DNA from: Chloroflexota bacterium
Lineage (GTDB): Bacteria; Chloroflexota; Anaerolineae; Caldilineales; Caldilineaceae
NCBI GenBank assembly: GCA_026389895.1
Contig: JAPLGZ010000175.1
Span: 1-44,529, forward strand
Length of the DNA: 44,529 nucleotides
Direction: 5' to 3'
Within the stretch, counting starts at the first letter, position 1; each line of letters starts with the position of its first letter. The notes beneath the pieces were generated by a model that saw only the letters and a program-made list of their open reading frames with translations, ran no database searches and had not been told where the DNA came from. Shown here piece after piece: positions 18,383 to 25,723 of the stretch. The position numbers were made by a program, and so were the translations under genes.

Positions 18383-18427
18383 AATTGATCCTACTCTTTA
18401 AACTTCACTCGTAATGAATCCACATAG

Positions 18428-18455
18428 GGATTACTTTGACTTGGATTACTTTGAC
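18428..18455. repeat. 13-base direct duplication in nuoCD-nuoEF gap
   Basis: GGATTACTTTGAC occurs at 18428-18440 and again at 18443-18455, a tandem duplication with 15-base period. The short palindromes ACGAATGTTCGT and CGTCGAGCGACG follow directly. The 137-base gap holds no gene. Confidence 0.55.
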
Positions 18456-18519
18456 GAATGTTCGTCGAGCGACGTTTTTTGATTCTATAGGCTGGTATAG
18501 CCCTGAAAAGAAGATCAAA

Positions 18520-20352
18520 TTACCGATCTACTTCACCCAATACAATATCAATCGTGCCGATATTGGTAATGATGTCGGATAACATTTCGCCTTTGCTCAT
18601 CTTGCTGATGGCATATAGGTTGTTAAAGCTTGGGCCACGCACATGCAGCCGATGCGGCACGCCAGAACCATCACTATATATATAGTAGCCTAATTCACCT
18701 TTGCTGGCTTCGATGCCGTGATAATACATGCCAGGGTTAACACGGAAACCTTCCGTCATCAGTTTGAAATGATGAATTAAGGCTTCCATGCTCACGTCAA
18801 GCTCGGCGCGTGGCGGTAGGCTTACCTTGCGTTCGTCCGTGCGGTAGAGGCCATCGGGCAAATTCGCCATTGCCTGTTCGATGATCCGCACACTTTGGCG
18901 CATCTCTTCCATGCGATTCAGATAACGGGCATAGCAGTCACCAGCTTGGCTGACTGGCACCTTGAAATCATAATTCTCATAGCCGCCATAGGGCATATCG
19001 CGGCGCAGATCCCAGTCCACACCACTCCCGCGCAACATTGGGCCAGTCATGCCCATGTCGATCGCATCTTCTCGGCTCAGATAACCAACGCCTTCGAGCC
19101 GTTCGCGCCAGAGCGGTCCACTGGTCAACATATGCTCATACTCGTCAAATTGCTTGGGCAGCATTTTGACCAAATCTTGCAAATTGCTCATAAATGACGG
19201 CGGTACATCACGCCAGACGCCCCCTACGCGAATATAGCTGGTCGTCAGGCGGGCGCCACAGACCATCTCAAAAAGATCGAGGATTCGTTCGCGCTCGCGT
19301 GTGGCATACATCAACAAGCTCATGCCTGGGCCAGAAACGTCCAACACATGGGTGGACAACCAGAACAAGTGCGAAGCCAGCCGTTGCAACTCGCTCATGA
19401 TCACGCGGATCACTTGTGCACGCTCTGGGATCGTAATACCCAACATCTTTTCAACGGTTAAGACGTAGCCATAATTATTATTCATGGACGAGAGATAGTC
19501 CATGCGGTCAGTATAATAGACAAAATCTTTATAGCGCTTGGTTTCACCCATCTTCTCGAAGCCGCTATGTAGATAGCCAAGATCTGGATCGATGTTGACA
19601 ACTGTTTCGCCATCTAATTCAACAACCAGGCGCAATACCCCATGTGTACTAGGATGATGCGGCCCCATGTTGAGGATCATATTTTGGCGGCTCATGCCGG
19701 GTGGCAGGGTAGGCGCAACACTGTTAGACGGCAAAATTTGCTTGCCGAGCGTCTCAAATTCCTGATCGTCAAAAGTCATCGAGAACGGTACTTCTTCGCC
19801 ACCGACGGGGATATTCTTGCGCAACGGATGATAGGGCCAATGTTCGGGCATTAAAATGCGGCGCAGATCAGGGTGACCCGTAAATTTCACCCCCATCAGA
19901 TCATACACTTCGCGCTCTGGCCAAATGGCAGCTTGAAACACAGGTGACAAGCTGGGCATCACTGGGTCATCGCCACCGGGCGCAGGGCTGAGTACCATCA
20001 GATGTTTTTTACGTTGATACGAACGCATTTGATAGACCATGTGGAAACGTTCGGTATTGCCAATGGGCAATTTGGACCGATCCACGGCGGTCGCGTCGAT
20101 CATTGCTTCGTAGGCAAGCTTCGGATCGCTTTTCAGAAACTGCATCAAGTCCACCAGATTATCCGGCTGGACATAGATCACCTGTTGCCCATCATGTTCA
20201 CCGGCCGCAATGATGTCTTCGCCAAAGCGTTCGACAATACGTTTGGTGTCTTCGGTTTCGCCGGTAGGCAATGGGGCCAGAGCTGGGATAGTAATATCGT
20301 TGAGCCCAGGTAATGTCTCGTAGGCTCTACTGGTAGGAGAGACGTTTAACAT
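18520..20352 (-). CDS. nuoCD: Fused NADH-quinone oxidoreductase subunits C and D (set 1)
   Basis: About 610 residues joining NuoC (30-kDa family, about 25-200) to NuoD (49-kDa family, about 225-610), a fusion also known in E. coli. NuoC shows WPEREVYDLMGVKFTGHPDL and RRILMPEHWPYHPLRKN. NuoD shows NMGPHHPSTHGVLRL, DLGYLHSGFEK and RMDYLSSMNNNYGY, and ends in LGEVDR. The histidine loop of NuoD lines the quinone site. The frame is open to GTG 20364, but that GTG is part of the GTGGAG ribosome site. ATG 20352, about 6 bases after GGAG, is the likelier start. It is the only C/D copy in the window. It lies between nuoB and nuoEF. Confidence 0.93.
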   Translation of the reverse strand: MLNVSPTSRAYETLPGLNDITIPALAPLPTGETEDTKRIVERFGEDIIAAGEHDGQQVIYVQPDNLVDLMQFLKSDPKLAYEAMIDATAVDRSKLPIGNTERFHMVYQMRSYQRKKHLMVLSPAPGGDDPVMPSLSPVFQAAIWPEREVYDLMGVKFTGHPDLRRILMPEHWPYHPLRKNIPVGGEEVPFSMTFDDQEFETLGKQILPSNSVAPTLPPGMSRQNMILNMGPHHPSTHGVLRLVVELDGETVVNIDPDLGYLHSGFEKMGETKRYKDFVYYTDRMDYLSSMNNNYGYVLTVEKMLGITIPERAQVIRVIMSELQRLASHLFWLSTHVLDVSGPGMSLLMYATRERERILDLFEMVCGARLTTSYIRVGGVWRDVPPSFMSNLQDLVKMLPKQFDEYEHMLTSGPLWRERLEGVGYLSREDAIDMGMTGPMLRGSGVDWDLRRDMPYGGYENYDFKVPVSQAGDCYARYLNRMEEMRQSVRIIEQAMANLPDGLYRTDERKVSLPPRAELDVSMEALIHHFKLMTEGFRVNPGMYYHGIEASKGELGYYIYSDGSGVPHRLHVRGPSFNNLYAISKMSKGEMLSDIITNIGTIDIVLGEVDR

Positions 20353-20437
20353 GAAATTCTCCACTTAGATCCGGCATGTGCCGTCGAATGTAAAACTCGC
20401 AAAGACGGGCGCTTAACGGATCAAGAAATTTCGTTGA

Positions 20438-20995
20438 TTAAGCAAACTGCTTGGCACGCATGTTGTCTAGCGATTCGATATTCTCTGGCTTAATAATCGC
20501 ATCATTCGCAGCCAGTTGCCGATAATGAGCAAACGTTTCCTTGCCCTGTTTCTCGCGCAATTTATCAAGTGCATATAACAAAGCCTCTGGACGCGGCGGA
20601 CAGCCAGGTACATAGACATCGACCGGTAAGATCTTGTCCACCCCCTGGATAATGGCATAATTATTAAAAGGTCCACCGGCGCTAGCGCAGATGCCCATCG
20701 CAATTACCCATTTCGGCTCTGACATCTGATCGTGGATGCGCTTGATAACTGGCGCCATCTTGTTGCTAACGCGACCAGAAACAATCAGCAAATCAGCTTG
20801 ACGTGGACTGGCGCGGAACAATTCAGACCCATAACGCGCAATATCATGGCGCGCGGTTCCTGTTGCAATCATTTCCATTGCGCAGCAGGCCAAGCCAAAC
20901 AAAAGCGGCCAGGTGCTATTTTGACGACCCCAATTCACAAGGCTTTCCAGCGATGTGGTTAATACACCTTCAGGTAACTTTTCTTCAAGACCCAT
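20438..20995 (-). CDS. nuoB: NADH-quinone oxidoreductase subunit B (set 1)
   Basis: A 185-residue peripheral-arm subunit that binds the terminal 4Fe-4S cluster N2, which passes electrons to quinone. All four ligands are visible: the adjacent pair in LACCAMEM (Cys37, 38), Cys103 in GICASAGG, and Cys132 in [11 protein letters not shown]. The surface basic segment [21 protein letters not shown] matches the family. Start ATG 20995 has GAGGT 5 bases upstream. It sits second in operon 1; cluster 2 goes straight from nuoA to nuoH with no nuoB. Confidence 0.97.
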   Translation of the reverse strand: MGLEEKLPEGVLTTSLESLVNWGRQNSTWPLLFGLACCAMEMIATGTARHDIARYGSELFRASPRQADLLIVSGRVSNKMAPVIKRIHDQMSEPKWVIAMGICASAGGPFNNYAIIQGVDKILPVDVYVPGCPPRPEALLYALDKLREKQGKETFAHYRQLAANDAIIKPENIESLDNMRAKQFA

Positions 20996-21015
20996 AAAAA
21001 CCTCACTAATAATTA

Positions 21016-21041
21016 ATTGTGAACCGTTTATCCTTCACAAT
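21016..21041 (-). repeat. Inverted repeat between nuoA and nuoB (set 1)
   Basis: Arms ATTGTGAA (21016-21023) and TTCACAAT (21034-21041) with a 10-base loop in the 70-base gap. The same AATTGTGAA word occurs just upstream of nuoH (about 13617-13625), suggesting related spacer sequences within the operon. Confidence 0.4.
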
Positions 21042-21065
21042 CTACATCTACAGTACGATGATTGA

Positions 21066-21437
21066 TCACTCCCAATCCAGCGCGCCTTTTCGCCATTCAT
21101 AAATCAGGCCCAAGATCAGGATGAGCAAGAAAAATCCCACAGGCACAATTGCAAATAGCATGGAATAATTATCGCGTAGTTGACGCATAACTGCGGCCCA
21201 GGGATAAAGAAAGATGACTTCAATATCAAACAGGATGAAAAGCATCGCCACCAGATAATACTTCACTGGGAAACGCCGACGCGCGTCCGCAAACGGGATA
21301 ATACCCGATTCGTACGGTTCCAGCTTTTGCTTGTTGGCACGCGATGGGCCGAGGAGCATCGGCAAGCCAAGCGCAATTCCACCAAAACCCGTGGCGACGA
21401 TTAAGAGCACCAATAGCGGCAGATAACTAGTTGCCAT
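21066..21437 (-). CDS. nuoA: NADH-quinone oxidoreductase subunit A (set 1)
   Basis: A 123-residue, three-helix membrane subunit (ND3 homologue) next to the quinone site. It has the loop YESGIIPFADARRRFPVKYY and the helix VAMLFILFDIEVIFLYPW with the conserved Asp/Glu pair, and ends in a typical EWRKGALDWE tail. It is the first gene of operon 1, with AGAGGT 7 bases before ATG 21437. A candidate promoter lies about 200 bases upstream (21636-21665). The nuoA of cluster 2 is divergent across a 902-base region and ends in a near-identical tail (EWRKGALEWS). Confidence 0.95.
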   Translation of the reverse strand: MATSYLPLLVLLIVATGFGGIALGLPMLLGPSRANKQKLEPYESGIIPFADARRRFPVKYYLVAMLFILFDIEVIFLYPWAAVMRQLRDNYSMLFAIVPVGFFLLILILGLIYEWRKGALDWE

Positions 21438-21635
21438 GCGTTAACCTCTTTAGTCTGTAGCTTATTTGTATCTTATGCATTTCGTGTTTGAACTACGATT
21501 CTTCAAAACTGAGGAGTGGCTATTGGATTGTAGCTTAAGAACGACAACTACGCCACCGATCAACTTCTACATTGCTGAGCCTATCTAGTACACGGCGTTC
21601 TGCTATTAGTGGCTCAATCATTAGTGCAATGTTAT

Positions 21636-21665
21636 TTTATAGATGCTACGCTATGGCTGTGGCAA
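21636..21665 (-). promoter_or_regulatory. Candidate sigma70-type promoter of nuo operon 1
   Basis: On the minus strand TTGCCA (21665-21660) and TATAAA (21641-21636) are 18 bases apart. Each matches the consensus at 5 of 6 positions. The start would be near 21629, giving a leader of about 190 bases before nuoA. The inverted repeat 21670-21717 lies directly upstream of the -35. Confidence 0.5.
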
Positions 21666-21669
21666 AATA

Positions 21670-21717
21670 TTGACTCAACATAGCTAACAGGGCAAAATCG
21701 TTAACATGTTGAGTCAA
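21670..21717. promoter_or_regulatory. 12-bp-arm inverted repeat beside the nuo promoter
   Basis: TTGACTCAACAT (21670-21681) and ATGTTGAGTCAA (21706-21717) are perfect complements with a 24-base interior; TAAC/GTTAAC next to the arms extends the symmetry loosely. Placed at about -40 to -90 from the predicted operon 1 start, it could bind an activator or regulate both divergent clusters. A terminator is less likely, as no transcript is expected to end here. Confidence 0.5.
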
Positions 21718-22339
21718 AAAATAGTCAGTTATGAGCATCAATAATAGCAGCGGTTAATCTATATGCTTTGATTGTTCATTCTATCACGAGCAAATGGCAC
21801 TGTCAACTTTGGTTCAATCGGCTTGTGAAAAATCGAACATGAGCAATTGTTTAATCATCCTGTGCGTTAATCCTCTTATATTACCAATCAATAAACCTAT
21901 AGGGCAAAGGCTCAACGGATTTTTCTAGAGAGAAAGGGGGGATCACGACCCTAATCTGCTCTTTTTGTGTGTGATCTGTGCTACCAATTTTTATAGCAAT
22001 CCCATACAGGCCACAGCTTGATCTAAATTTCTTAGTCTATGAAAGTCGCGTTGTGCCTTGTGTGCCAGTTGCCTTTACTTTTGCTAAGCCGCTGACGAAG
22101 CTCACTGAAGCTTTGGCTGCATACAACCAATCTTTTTTTGATCGGCTACCCCGCCAATTTTTCTATTGCAATGCAAGTATGCTACCATACGTTGGCATTT
22201 GTTATTTTCTACACAATCGCTTTTATGGCGTATAGCGAGTTCGTCTTAACACTTCCGTGGCCTGAAATACTAGCGCGCAAACTGATGGCGCGCTCGTTAT
22301 AAACTTGTTCACTATGAACGTGATAATGTGGAGTAAAGT

Positions 22340-22696
22340 ATGCTCACCCAGTATGGTTTTATTCTTATTTTAAGCATATTTGCTTTTGCCCTGCCGACTG
22401 CTGCTGTGATGATGGGCTGGTTCTTAGGACCGAGACGCCCCGATGCAGTCAAGACCGCGACCTATGAAAGCGGTGTTGAGACAATCGGTGACACCTGGGT
22501 GCAATTCCGCGCCCAATATTACCTGATTGGTCTGATCTTCTTGATTTTTGATGTGGAAGTTATTTTTCTCTTCCCCATTGCCCTCGCCTACAAACATCTT
22601 TCTCTATTTTCCGTAGTATCGACCATTACCTTCGTGGTCATTTTGCTGTTAGGCTTACTCCTGGAATGGCGCAAAGGTGCTTTGGAGTGGAGTTAA
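22340..22696 (+). CDS. nuoA: NADH-quinone oxidoreductase subunit A (set 2)
   Basis: A 118-residue, three-helix ND3-type subunit. It has TYESGVETIGDTWVQFRAQYY followed by LIGLIFLIFDVEVIFLFP with the conserved acidic pair, and the C-terminal EWRKGALEWS tail. Compared with set 1, the loop differs strongly (VETIGDTWVQF against IIPFADARRRF), so the two are old paralogues. ATG 22340 has GTGGAG about 9 bases upstream. It is first in cluster 2, followed 117 bases later by nuoH and not by nuoB, which is unusual for nuoA. Confidence 0.94.
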   Translation: MLTQYGFILILSIFAFALPTAAVMMGWFLGPRRPDAVKTATYESGVETIGDTWVQFRAQYYLIGLIFLIFDVEVIFLFPIALAYKHLSLFSVVSTITFVVILLLGLLLEWRKGALEWS

Positions 22697-22813
22697 GGGT
22701 TGTGCAGTTGCACATGAGGATAGCTCATCATGAAGCAACAAACTGATTGAGATGAGTACGCGGTTTTTTATAAATCCGTTTTCTAAGCGAATGTTATAGT
22801 CGGAGAGTAAAAA

Positions 22814-24067
22814 ATGGAAATTTGGAGTAGCGGTCTTACTCACCTGCTGACTGGGCTAGGCTTGCCGGAGACTGCGGCGGTGATCATCGCTTTGGCGATT
22901 GGCGCTTTTGTGTTGGCCAATGTTGGGCCAGTGCTCGCGCTGGTTTTGATTTTGCTTTTACGCAAGGTCATCAGCCGTATGCAAGATCGCATTGGGCCAA
23001 ACCGTGTCGGTCCATTTGGGTTGTTGCAAACCGTAGCAGATGCCCTCAAACTTTTGTCTAAAGAAGATATTCGCCCGGCTAATGCCGATGCGGTTGCCTA
23101 TTTCCTGGCCCCCATTTTGTCGGTATTTGGTGTCATCCTGTCTTTGGGTGTGATGGCAGTTGCCCCGGGTTGGATTGGCGTCGACCTGAATGTCGGCGTT
23201 CTGTTTCTAACGGCGCTCGGCTCGATTGGCATTATGTCTGCCTTGATGGCTGGGTGGAGTAGCAACAATAAGTATGCTTTGCTTGCCGGGTTTCGTGTGG
23301 TCGCGCAATTATTGAGCTATGAAATTCCCATGGTGTTGGCAATGTTTGTGCCTGTGCTGTTGGTTGGTAGCATGCGTCTAGGGGCATTATCCGCTGCTCA
23401 GTCTTTGACGATCTTTGGGTTTAATACTGGCCTAGGTTGGTTTGGTTTTCTGATGCCAGGCGCCTTCTTAATTTATTTTATTAGCGCGCTCGCCGAAGGT
23501 GAACAGACGCCATTCGATCTATTAGAAGCAGAGTCCGAATTGATCGCTGGTTTTCATATCGAATATTCCGGTATGAAATTTGCAATGTTCTTCTTGGCTC
23601 AATTCCTCAATAGCTTTTTCCTCGGTGCGATTGCCGTCATGCTCTTCCTAGGTGGCTATCAAGGACCATTTGTCGATCAAATTCCATTGCTTGGCTTTGT
23701 CTACTTTGTGATCAAGGCCTTTGGTGTCTATCTGCTGACAATCTGGATCAAGGGGACCTTTCCCCGCATCCGGGTTGATCAGATGATGGCGTTTGCTTGG
23801 AAAGTACTTGTACCACTGGTGTTGGCCTTGATTTTGTGGCAGATGATTGCTTTAAAATTGCCTGGTGCTACGCTTGATCCCGTCACCGGTGACGTGCTCC
23901 AGTATGGCTTCTTAAACTATATCGCCGTTTTTGCGGGAAATTTAGTCGTGTTGGGTGTCGTCTCGAATGTTTTGATGAATCACTTCAAACGCGAGAAGAT
24001 GCGCACGAAGCGTGCTTTTGAGCCCAAATCGTTGATCGGTGTTATGCAACCATCGTCTGGTGACTGA
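22814..24067 (+). CDS. nuoH: NADH-quinone oxidoreductase subunit H (set 2, extended)
   Basis: A 417-residue ND1-type subunit that would form the quinone chamber. Core motifs are clear: [38 protein letters not shown] and [18 protein letters not shown]. It is about 90 residues longer than the set 1 copy. The extra sequence is a leading hydrophobic segment before the core and a C-terminal part containing a further hydrophobic helix (about 370-390) and a basic tail ([12 protein letters not shown]). The quinone-channel segment is closer to the general NuoH consensus than in set 1. Start ATG 22814 has GGAGAG about 6 bases upstream. As no peripheral subunit is encoded in cluster 2, this NuoH must dock a peripheral arm made elsewhere if it forms a complex I. 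Confidence 0.94.
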   Translation: MEIWSSGLTHLLTGLGLPETAAVIIALAIGAFVLANVGPVLALVLILLLRKVISRMQDRIGPNRVGPFGLLQTVADALKLLSKEDIRPANADAVAYFLAPILSVFGVILSLGVMAVAPGWIGVDLNVGVLFLTALGSIGIMSALMAGWSSNNKYALLAGFRVVAQLLSYEIPMVLAMFVPVLLVGSMRLGALSAAQSLTIFGFNTGLGWFGFLMPGAFLIYFISALAEGEQTPFDLLEAESELIAGFHIEYSGMKFAMFFLAQFLNSFFLGAIAVMLFLGGYQGPFVDQIPLLGFVYFVIKAFGVYLLTIWIKGTFPRIRVDQMMAFAWKVLVPLVLALILWQMIALKLPGATLDPVTGDVLQYGFLNYIAVFAGNLVVLGVVSNVLMNHFKREKMRTKRAFEPKSLIGVMQPSSGD

Positions 24068-24068
24068 A

Positions 24069-24127
24069 CAATCAATCAGAGGTAATTAGCAAATTGGTTT
24101 TCCAAAAGTGTCTATTAGGATTGATTG
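24069..24127 (+). repeat. Inverted repeat between nuoH and nuoJ (set 2)
   Basis: CAATCAATC (24069-24077) and GATTGATTG (24119-24127) are perfect 9-base arms, and GTAATTA/TAATTAC pair nearby. It nearly fills the 88-base gap. It shows that cluster 2 shares the self-complementary spacer style of operon 1. Confidence 0.45.
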
Positions 24128-24155
24128 ATAATTACTGACTTCTTGAGGTGATTTT

Positions 24156-24569
24156 ATGGATATCATACAACAACTTTTTCCGCTTCCACCGATTCCAACC
24201 CTGCAACAGGCTGTATTTATTCCGCTTGCTCTCTTTACCGCAGTCTGCGCATTGCTCGTTGTACTGTCGCCCAATCTGTTCCACAATGCCTTGGCGCTTG
24301 TGGGTACGCTCTTTGGGGTAGCAGGAATTTATGCCCTACTCGAGGCTGAATTTTTGGCGATTAGCCAAATCTTGGTTTATGTATGGTCAATTTCAACTCT
24401 GATCACCTTTGCCATCATGTTATCGCGTGGCATGATGTTTGGCGCCACCTCTAAGACGAATAAACAGGCTGGTACGGCAATTGATGGCATTGTTGTTATT
24501 GGTTTCATTGGCTGGTGCAATTTTGTTAGCGCGCGATCGAAATTAGATGTTTCAATAGCAGTAGCGTAA
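24156..24569 (+). CDS. nuoJ: NADH-quinone oxidoreductase subunit J (set 2), C-terminus lost by deletion and frameshift
   Basis: A 137-codon frame with AGGTGA before ATG 24156. Residues 1-108 look like NuoJ helices 1-3 and the following loop ([19 protein letters not shown]). The end ([16 protein letters not shown]...) is not NuoJ-like. In the next frame, 24478-24546, the sequence reads [20 protein letters not shown]. That matches the normal last helix of the set 1 protein (FELAAVLLLVALLGALLLAR). Compared with that 173-residue copy, helix 4 and its loops (about 60 residues) are absent and the last helix is out of frame. In addition, helix 3 reads YVWSIST where NuoJ normally has Tyr-Val-Gly, so a conserved glycine is Trp. 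It is a probable pseudogene, or a local assembly error, or a shortened but still used subunit. Confidence 0.75.
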   Translation: MDIIQQLFPLPPIPTLQQAVFIPLALFTAVCALLVVLSPNLFHNALALVGTLFGVAGIYALLEAEFLAISQILVYVWSISTLITFAIMLSRGMMFGATSKTNKQAGTAIDGIVVIGFIGWCNFVSARSKLDVSIAVA

Positions 24570-24660
24570 AAATGACGAATTGTTCGATGATTTGCTTCGA
24601 TAATTTACCGTAGTGCGTCGGATCTAAATAGTCATAAGGAGCACAAGAAGGAAAGATCTT

Positions 24661-24993
24661 ATGGTTCCACTAAGCTGGTATCTGGTTTTAGCCGCTTTTG
24701 TCTTCAGTTGCGGTCTATATGGTGCATTAGTACGACGCAACGCGATCGCGGTTTTGATGGGCATTGAGTTGATGCTGAATGGGGTAAATATTAACCTTGT
24801 GGCCTTTTGGCGCTATGGGGATATTATTGATAAGGCAACTCAACAGGTGGTTCGCCTGGATGGGCAAATCTTTGCCTTATTTGTAATTGCGGTGGCTGCT
24901 GCCGAGGCAGCTGTTGGTCTGGCTTTGATCATTTCGATCTATCGCAATCGTAAGACTGTAAGTTTGGATCAAATGGACTTGTTAAAGGGCTAG
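24661..24993 (+). CDS. nuoK: NADH-quinone oxidoreductase subunit K (set 2)
   Basis: A 110-residue ND4L-type subunit with three helices. Both membrane glutamates are present, in [18 protein letters not shown] and [16 protein letters not shown]. It is about 10 residues longer than set 1 because of an insert in the loop after helix 2 ([19 protein letters not shown] against SRQWGNLNG). This loop is polar. Start ATG 24661 has GGAAAG about 5 bases upstream. The C-terminal LDQMDLLKG tail parallels IDEINLLKW of set 1. It is followed 92 bases later by a small TPR-like membrane protein instead of nuoL. Confidence 0.94.
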   Translation: MVPLSWYLVLAAFVFSCGLYGALVRRNAIAVLMGIELMLNGVNINLVAFWRYGDIIDKATQQVVRLDGQIFALFVIAVAAAEAAVGLALIISIYRNRKTVSLDQMDLLKG

Positions 24994-25085
24994 GCGCGCT
25001 GCCCACCCAAGTTAATCGTGTGTCTATTTTGTGTTTTGCACAGTTGCCGGCAATTTGTACTGTGAGTTAAAGGCAATATTCAAAG

Positions 25086-25448
25086 ATGGCGAAACAAGTA
25101 TTAACCGGCCCTCTCGAAGAGCAATGTGAATTTCTCTATACGATGGCCCAGGAAAAGATAGCCCAGGGTAATTTTACAGGGGCAACCTATGCCCTAAAAG
25201 AAGTTGTGAAACATAAGCCTGATTATCGGGATGCGGCAACGTTGCTGGTCGAAGCTAAACGGCAAAAATCGAAGCAAAGTGTCTTATTGTTAAGCGGTTT
25301 TATTGGCGCAGTGCTCTTTATTGCCACCGGAACAATTGTAAAAGTGCCCAATGACTTGGTGTTTTTGTTGTTAGCCGTTCTATTCACTATTGTTGGTTTT
25401 GGGGTTGGTAATTTTATCCAAAATTTCCGAGAGCGCGTTATCCTATAA
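25086..25448 (+). CDS. Small TPR-like protein with two C-terminal membrane helices, inside nuo cluster 2
   Basis: 120 residues. The first half (about 10-50) is a helical pair, FLYTMAQEKIAQGNFTGA followed by TYALKEVVKHKPDYRDAATL, with the spacing of a tetratricopeptide-type repeat. A basic segment (EAKRQKSKQS) leads into two hydrophobic stretches (about 67-86 and 89-110), ending in a polar tail. It is not a known complex I subunit. Its place between nuoK and nuoL, same strand, suggests co-expression with the membrane arm. A role in assembly or as an accessory subunit is inference only. The ribosome site is weak (AAAGG about 12 bases before ATG). A 275-base gap separates it from nuoL, so it could also be an inserted, unrelated gene. 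Confidence 0.75.
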   Translation: MAKQVLTGPLEEQCEFLYTMAQEKIAQGNFTGATYALKEVVKHKPDYRDAATLLVEAKRQKSKQSVLLLSGFIGAVLFIATGTIVKVPNDLVFLLLAVLFTIVGFGVGNFIQNFRERVIL

Positions 25449-25723
25449 AGCTTTGCCTAAAACTGTAGACATTGCCTTGAAACTTGATTGGATGAACGTT
25501 CAAATTCGCGATACAATTTTTGAAGAAAATCTGACTATATTTGATATTGCCTGATTAAATATAATGGCGGGCGAGTAAACCTTCCCGATTCATAAATACC
25601 CTAAATGTTGCGCAGTGGAATGTTACAGTGCAGCGGTTTAGTCCACGCTGCAATTTATAAGCATTTATAAGTAACGTGATAGGGTCAACATTTGTTTGAA
25701 ATAGCCTGAGACGAGGTTGATCA

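Larger units (their letters stand above)
21438..22339. other. Divergent control region between the two nuo clusters
   Basis: 902 bases between oppositely oriented nuoA genes. It holds a minus-strand promoter candidate (21636-21665) and a 12-bp-arm inverted repeat (21670-21717). A small hairpin AGCGCGC/GCGCGCT (22272-22294) and a GTTCA-cta-TGAAC palindrome just upstream of the second nuoA are also present. An 85-codon open frame (21978-22235, GTG start) has no ribosome site and no recognisable domain, so it is not called. No clear plus-strand promoter was found. Its AT-rich composition differs from the flanking genes. Confidence 0.55.

Noticed and set aside
21978-22235. 85-codon open frame on the plus strand in the region between the two nuo clusters
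   Set aside because: GTG start without a ribosome site, no recognisable domain, AT-rich intergenic surroundings. It looks like a chance frame, though remnant coding DNA cannot be excluded.
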